Assembly (NCBI GenBank): GCA_003952965.2
Contig: RXIC02000149.1
Location: 42,918 to 106,917, forward strand
Direction of reading: 5' to 3'
Length of the DNA: 64,000 nt
Origin: Morella rubra
Lineage: Eukaryota; Streptophyta; Magnoliopsida; Fagales; Myricaceae
Shown here: one piece after another, positions 57,025-64,000 of the stretch
Position numbering within the stretch: position 1 is the stretch's first letter
How the letters are laid out: each line of letters begins with the position of its first letter
Made by a program: the position numbers and the translations under genes
The notes under the pieces: model-generated
The model's database searches: none
What the model was told of the DNA's origin: nothing
Seen by the model: the letters and a program-made list of their open reading frames with translations, nothing else

Positions 57025-60000
57025 CCCTATGATCTACTTAATAGGAGTTAGCCCGAGAACTAGTTGCACCCAAAAAACTCCAATGAATTACCTCTTCTGA
57101 CAGGCATTTACGGAACTTGAACAACCATGCACCAGGCCATTTGATCATTACCCACGACACCGAGCTTGTAGAAATCCCCTTTGAATAGCCAGACCACGTT
57201 GCAACCTTGAACAGGATTTTAAACCATGCGTTTGGAAATCGGAGATACTGTCTAGAAACCTTAATCCTTCGGCGGAAATTGAACCATCTCGGTACTATAA
57301 CCACGGCTTATTAGAATAACCCTTTAATCCCTTTCTCCCTCAAACTCATTCCTTTACCAAAGTTCTGCTCTCAAGCAGAGGTATCAAATGTTCATACAAT
57401 AGATGAATACCCCCTCATCTCACACCATAAAGACTCTCCCGAAAAAAAATAGTAACCTCGCCAAAATTTTGCACAACGTCATTTTAAAACTCATCACAAT
57501 AGCAAAGTGACTTCCTAGCATACACTTCCACTATGAATACTCATACTCGCCGACGCCCTACTCGCCTACTGACCAAATATCCCCTGCACAGCTTCATATA
57601 GAATAGCCCAAACCAAACCGGAAAAAAAACACCAAAAGTACTAGGCAATACAGTCAGCATCCTGTTGTGCATTTTTCTTTACATATGCCCCTGAATAACG
57701 ATCCTCAACATTCAAGTCCTAAACAAAAGTACGTTCAACAATTGGGACGAGAGAAATGCCCTTGTAAAGGCTCCTGAAAAATCGGAACCATGAGAAGCTA
57801 CATCTCCAAACCACATCCAATCAACCCAAAACAAAAGGGTGATACACCGAGGCAGGAAACCCCACCGTGGCGTCATCACCATAGACAAACTACAGTGCTC
57901 TAACACACGAGCACAAGACCCAGGCATCACCCAACGCAGCAAACTAAACCGATATAAAGGCAACCGCTCTATTTTCACATTCTGTTGCTGCATTAAAATG
58001 CATTGTGGAAAGGGCTTTTATCTGGGACCCACGCCTAACCGAAACAAAGAAAAAAACCCCCCAACGCGGAATCCGTGAAAACGCTCTTCTCTCGAGGCTG
58101 GGTTTTCAAGTCGACTTCCAACGCAAATACACATCATTACCTGTTTGGCCTTTGAAGGTCATCTCTTAATGGCATGAAGTGACTTTCCCAATAATGCCCC
58201 ATCCTCAATTACTTACAACTCAAGCCCAACTCTCGACTTGTTAGACCACGCGCCTCAACGCCCAATACGCTTTGTTTTTCTTCAATTACCAAGCCAGACC
58301 ACAATCATATTTACTAACCAAGGGACCTTATAAAACGAAACTGGGTCAGCCAAAGGAAAGGAAACAACCGCCAAGGACGCAATGCCCATACATATCCATT
58401 ATGTAACATTTTTAGACTACAACACTCTCACGTTTTCTAGTTGGGCCCACCCCGTCAAAACAAAAAAATGACCAAACCCTTTTAGTGTAAACAGCTACCG
58501 GCAGTGAGATGCTATTAGGGTAATCCGGAATTACTCTGATCGGTAACATTCTTACCACTTTTTCCAGTTGGCCCAAGGCGGTAACGTTTGACCCAGAAAC
58601 ATATAAAAGTGCTCGTCGTTCCCCCACCAAACGAACTTATTCTAGAAATAACGATTATGCGTTAAACTAATTTTTCTCTCTTACCCACAGGTCTATCTAC
58701 GGAAAAGTAACCAAAATAACCATAACTAATACAGAACTGGATAGACCAAAAAACCAATAAACCCCACCAATATAACCTCAAAACGCAACATAACCAAATA
58801 GGTGATCCCATCTCTGCTAATGCAACATTCCTCTCTTAATTTTATCATATCCCAACCAACTATCTCCTGTGCCATGGGGAGAAACGTGGATTGGGAAGAC
58901 TCCTGCTACCCTCGCGTGGAAACGACACTCAGAAACGAAAGACCCAAGAATTTGAATTGCAGGCTACTAATCCTTGAACCAATTAGATTAGCGTCCTGGT
59001 CTTGATCGCGTCACCACCCGGTCGCTCTTTTTCGAGCTCAGGCAGCACCCCAAGTCATCCCAGCGTATTCCCCTATAATCAAAACCAGGTGAGAGGCTAG
59101 CTCCCCGGCCGAGTTCCAGATAGATTTAACCCTAACGCAGTAGACTAAAAATTAATATTTGAACACACAAGCCTGGTAAGGGAATTATTTTGCATTTTGA
59201 CCCAGCCACAACGGCCCCACAACCTAAACCCGAGCACCTCCGCGAAACGGCCCCAAGAGGTGACATCAGAGACGTTAATGTTTCTTTCGACGATCCTGCC
59301 TCACTAGGTGCTGAGAAAACATTCTCCATACTTTCTCTACGTCTGCCCCCCCTCCCACGCTTCCACGGACACAGCAACCAAGCCCAAAACCCGCTGATCT
59401 TTGAGTGGCAAAAGAGAGAAATCGGCACCACACTCTGTAAAGCTTGAAAAAACAAGTATTTGGAAACCTTACCACTCTAGCCGGAACAATTTACGGGCGC
59501 TCTTACCGCCCCGGACAAATCCCCAAAGGCGAGACCCGCTATTTCGAACACGCTACTAGCGACAGTCGCTAGCCAATCTCTAAAACTACCAGCTTGCAGT
59601 AAGAGCACTTTGACAACTTTCAACCCTCACAGTTTATGACACACCAGTATTTGAACAGTAGAATGGGACCTATAGGGCACGGTTACAGGCACCACATCGA
59701 TGGTCTGAGAAACAGGCGGGCCAGTTGGCTAATCGTCGCTCGCGTAGAGCGGAGAAAGAATCCGGACCAAACAATTCTTCACCCGAGATTATAATGAAAC
59801 CCATCCTATAAAACGTCAACCTAGTCCGCACCTCTCAGAGAAATTTATAAATCCAAATACCCCCACAAAGCTCCGCAAACACACCCAACTTCCGAACGCT
59901 CGTTTGCGATGTTTTTGCTGATACCAAGATCCCCAAAAAAAACAGTGAATCCAGATGAACTAGGACGCTCTGCACCAACCCCGAAATATAGAGGCAATCA

Positions 60001-63000
60001 AAACCATTCTTTTACAACAAAACCCACCAAGCCTCCCACTAGTAACATAGTTCCCTCCTATTCCTTCTGTCTTATAACATACTCAACCTCTATGAATTTG
60101 TGGGTAACGCCCAAACTCCCTCCTGACAATAGTTAATCGAGCCTGAACACCACGCGAAACCATCCACCACTGCAGACTCTCCTCAAACCTGATCATATGC
60201 TTAACTTTTACATCGCATACAGCCCTCCTCCTTTATATCTTATGAAAACTACGGCTTGATACACACAACTATCTGCAACCCTAACAAACGCCTACATATT
60301 CGACCCCACAACACCCCTTCGCTAAACCCAGAACATCAGAAAACCCCCACTAATACCAACGGGTACAATTCCACATCAGGACCACTTAGAACTTCTAAGC
60401 ATTGCTACCCAAAACGGACAACACTAAAACCCCACAAGCAAAAAGTTAGGCACTACATGCTCACCTGCGGCAGAGAGCTGATGAGACCTCTCATAAAAAA
60501 TATCCTCTTTCGCTCTTTATTAATTTCAAAGGACAAAAACTTATTAGCACGTGGAAAATTGGACTACGGACTCAAAAAACCAATCATCCAAACAATTTTC
60601 CATTGAGACCAAAAAAAAAACCTGAATAACCAGACTGACTTCATACATCGAGCTAATCAGCACAATTTCCACATCCTAAGGCAACCGCGTTGCTCCAAAG
60701 CCCCCACACCCAGACTATCTCTAAACCCTCCTCTATATTGCCTCTCCCCCCTATACAATAATAACTTAATCCTTTGATTCATTCCATCCCGGGAGACCCA
60801 CGACCATGGACCAAAATGTAACTCTCTTCGGTATAGCAACATGACACAGTAAATTTAAATTGCGGAAAGAAGGACACTTTGGTCTTCCCAATGATGGCGC
60901 ATCAAGGCAAATGAGGCAATTTCCAAAGGAACATATTAAGATTCAAGTTCACTAACAAGAAAAATATAGCACATATATGCAAGAAGCACGAAGTATATGA
61001 TGAAAAAACATCCCGGATGGCAAAAAAGAATTTTAATTCAACACAAAAAGATGTCAAATACGGCTATAAGTCACACAAGATTTTTGTCAACCCCAAGATT
61101 TTCAATCACTGAAATTATTCCAAGCAAAATAAATATTTCAAGTAAGAACAAATTATTTCATCAAAAATTCTATGTCCCAAATCACCAAAAAAACACAACC
61201 ATCCAGCAGCATTGCAAGACAACAATTTCAAAACCATACCAAAAGAACCCCACCACTAATAGCATCCACTACCACAAAACGATCTTCTGCCCCATGATTA
61301 CACCCTCGCGCGATTTCCAAAAAATCAAACAAATTTCATCGATCATCACGTACTTCCACATACCAGATATTAGCACCTACGAACAGAATGGTTACCGTTC
61401 TAGACGATAACAAAAAAGAATGCTAATCGAAAATGACTTATATACTCATATTCGAGAAACACCCACCACAACCCACCCCAAAAACTATATCCATGCCCAA
61501 CCACCTAAGCCCCAACCCACAAAAAGGCTCAAACCAAACAGTCGGCACACAACAAACGGATAACTCATAAACAACGTTTTCGTGAATTTAACCCAAGAAA
61601 TATAAAATAAATCACTTGTACGATACAAAACAGAAATAAAGTATCTTATTCGTCAACTTTAAGACCACAATCAGCAATAAATTAAGCAAACATCACCCAA
61701 TTCTAATATCTAGCGGCATAAAAAAGCCCAAAAACACGCATCACCCACGAATTCACTCATAAAACATCCATGGAGCACGATCACGTCATGTACACCCAAA
61801 ACAACACGTTCCACGCCTACCGCCGCCCAAACCGTGTGTTGACCAATGCTCACGAAATAACTAATATTTGAATCTATCTTTCATACAATGTCCTCCCCCA
61901 TTTCAATGACAGTTTAGATGTAACACGTATTGTTTTGCTGAAAATTAAAACCAACTTTCCCCCAACCAAATTATCAACCACATTTATATAGAAAATCTAC
62001 ACACAAAACACACCCATCATCTAACTCGCATAAAAATCTACCCAAGAATATCTCATAAATCCGAACTCACATTCTCACCAAATAACCAAGAAAAAAGCCC
62101 TTAACACTTAACTACGGCAAAGAACTAACAAGTGTCCCCACCTACCAATAACAAAACACCTCCGTCCTCCTTAAACGCTTTAACAAAACCCAACTCATCT
62201 TAGAAAGGAAATACCTTTTCTACTGAGTACACCAAAACCCTTGAAATGGTCCAAACTCCTAATAGAACTAACATTATTTCCGATTCCATTAGATTCTGTT
62301 ACAATAGGGTAGACAGTATCTCATAGATTAATATCACTTATAATATATAGAAAAAACCCATAGCCTATGAACTAAGTAAGCGTCCCGAATCAAATAGGAT
62401 ATCCCAAAAATACCCATTAGGCCGCCCTAGATTCCAACATCCAATCTGAACAAAACTGATACCATTCCCCAAAACAACCAAAATAACTGCCCTTAATATA
62501 TTACTCTCTATAAACTCTCTGAAAACTATCTCAGGCTTCCCATATAAACACCAACACTTAATTCATAATACAAGAAAATATCACAAAACCCCACAACTAC
62601 TTTAAACCAATCCTCTACAAACCCTCTACGCAGAAGAAAGATAATAAAAATAAGAGAGCCCAGTACATCTCTGGAAACCACAAAATACGTACATAATGTA
62701 TAAACAAGTCCCATAAACTTAAGATTAACACGCTACAACCCAAAACGAATAACATGACCATAAAATGCTTCCTCCTTTCATCCCCTCAACAACCCCGATC
62801 CACCAATATCCATTATTCACCCAACCACTAGATAGCCACCAAAAAATCCATACCACATCAACCCACAACCCACATTGGATCAGCAATAATATCACCCAAG
62901 ACCATTCCAAATACAACCCTAAGTCCCCCAATAACCCCACTCTGATCATTCTTAAGTCCAATCACTCGACATCTTAGTCTGACACTTCTCCACAATCTGG

Positions 63001-64000
63001 TTCTCCAAAAGTCGATATTCTGTCATCTAAATTACACTATGCCGACTCCATTCGCCTTGAATATTCTTCTTACTTCGCGGTGGGACTAGAATTGTCGCCC
63101 CGACCCCCACAGCGAGCACAGCATACAACTTATCAAACACTGTTCGCTTGCCAAACTCCCCTATACATCACTTTTAATCTCTTTGATTAATAGACCACCT
63201 GGTGTTGACCACTTCCCTTCTTCGCACAGATACAAAAACGTAGAGTAAAACAGGATAATGAAATAAAAACACAAAAAACAATACCATATAACACTAAAAA
63301 AAACACTAAGATAAAAAATACTATATTTCGACACCTATTATCCCCCAACCAAAAAAACAACACACATCACCTCAACTTTTCGTATACACGAAAAAAAAAA
63401 AAAACATCTTATAATGAATCTATTAAGAAAACATGAACTACCCCCCTCGATAAAAATCCAAAAAAAAAAAAACAACCTAGAACCATCACCACTCCAACAT
63501 AATCGGACACTAGAGCCTACAACAGCAAAAAACCTGCAACTACAACCTTAAAACAAAATCTAAACAAACAACCAAATTCTCAACCCAATATAAAACCTCC
63601 ATGCACATCAAGAGTTCTTAATAGATAGATACCCGAAAATTAAGAATCAAAAATTATCAACACCTTAAAGCGCACAATAAAAACAACATAACGATTGAAT
63701 AACTAAGACACCCACTCCGAAAAAACAAGAAAAAAAAATAACTAAAAGAAAAAACCAAACCCAAAAACAACTACTAGCACACCCAAAAAAAAACACCAAA
63801 CAACCCAGCCAACCCCCAGAACAAACTATCATCATCACACTACAACCAAAAAATCACAAAAACCACACTCAACCCCAACCCAAAAGCCAGAAGTAATGAA
63901 TCCCCCCACCTCCTACTAAAAAAAAAAGAAAAACACGCCTAATCCAACCACCTTAATCTCAACCTCCCAACCTTCGACACCCAAAGCTCACACCATCACA
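57025..64000. other. Anomalous G-poor sequence, no recognisable gene
   Basis: Directly after the truncated O-methyltransferase the sequence changes character. C far exceeds G on this strand, and G becomes rarer towards the end: the 60 bases from 57061 have about 10 G, those from 61441 have 3 G and 23 C, and those from 63781 have 2 G. Minus-strand open frames near 57.0-57.3, 57.7-58.0 and 59.1-59.5 kb show no domain I can name. The drift suggests a single low-quality read or other artefact, though a real strand-asymmetric region cannot be excluded from the sequence alone. Confidence 0.6.

Noticed and set aside
57038..57993. Minus-strand open frames of 80-90 codons with many Trp and Phe
   Set aside because: They arise in the G-poor region where the minus strand is C-poor and stops are altered by composition. 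I recognise no domain, start context or intron.

Overview
The window is nuclear DNA of a flowering plant, most likely a eudicot. The signs are TIR-type NLR resistance-gene fragments (absent from grasses), plant type III O-methyltransferases, GT-AG introns, and a dense load of plant Ty1/copia, Ty3/gypsy, LINE, CACTA, MULE-like and MITE-like elements. I cannot name the species. Very few stretches could still code for a host protein. The only intact-looking one is a two-exon 93-residue small protein near 19.2-19.6 kb.

Layout. 1-6.0 kb: a long inverted repeat with its turn near 4.33 kb, whose arms carry decayed TIR domains; the left arm is split by 2.6 kb of retrotransposon DNA. 2.1-13.3 kb: a minus-strand Ty1/copia family, with a 3' LTR and polypurine tract at the left, a 5' LTR and PBS at the right, and broken gag, integrase and RT between. 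13.3-22 kb: a LINE tail, a defensin-like gene with a premature stop (15.26-16.11 kb), a palindromic MITE, the small conserved gene, and a second signal-peptide-like exon. 22.2-33.7 kb: five LINE pieces, some nested; one is a near full-length 6.2 kb element with target-site duplications sitting inside another LINE. 33.8-40.0 kb: a copia fragment and an LTR-like stretch holding a 4.2 kb CACTA element (TIRs, GGG duplication) that carries host gene exons, best matched to delta-COP and an Mpv17/PMP22-type protein. 40.01-40.11 kb: an assembly gap, then the 3' end of a sister CACTA.

41.5-57.0 kb: two paralogous O-methyltransferases about 14.6 kb apart. The first (41.79-43.13 kb) has both exons but a one-base frameshift and Asn where the catalytic His is expected. 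The second (56.43-57.02 kb) has a two-base frameshift and stops just before the SAM-binding motif. Between them lie a 226 bp tandem duplication, a gypsy gag with LTR, two further LTR-like stretches, and MULE-like and CACTA-like ends.

57.0-64.0 kb: no recognisable gene and a progressive loss of G on the given strand, which looks more like an assembly or base-calling artefact than biology.

I found no convincing new biological system. The most useful leads are the TIR inverted repeat, the gene-capturing CACTA, the O-methyltransferase that lost its catalytic base, and the defensin-like remnants.
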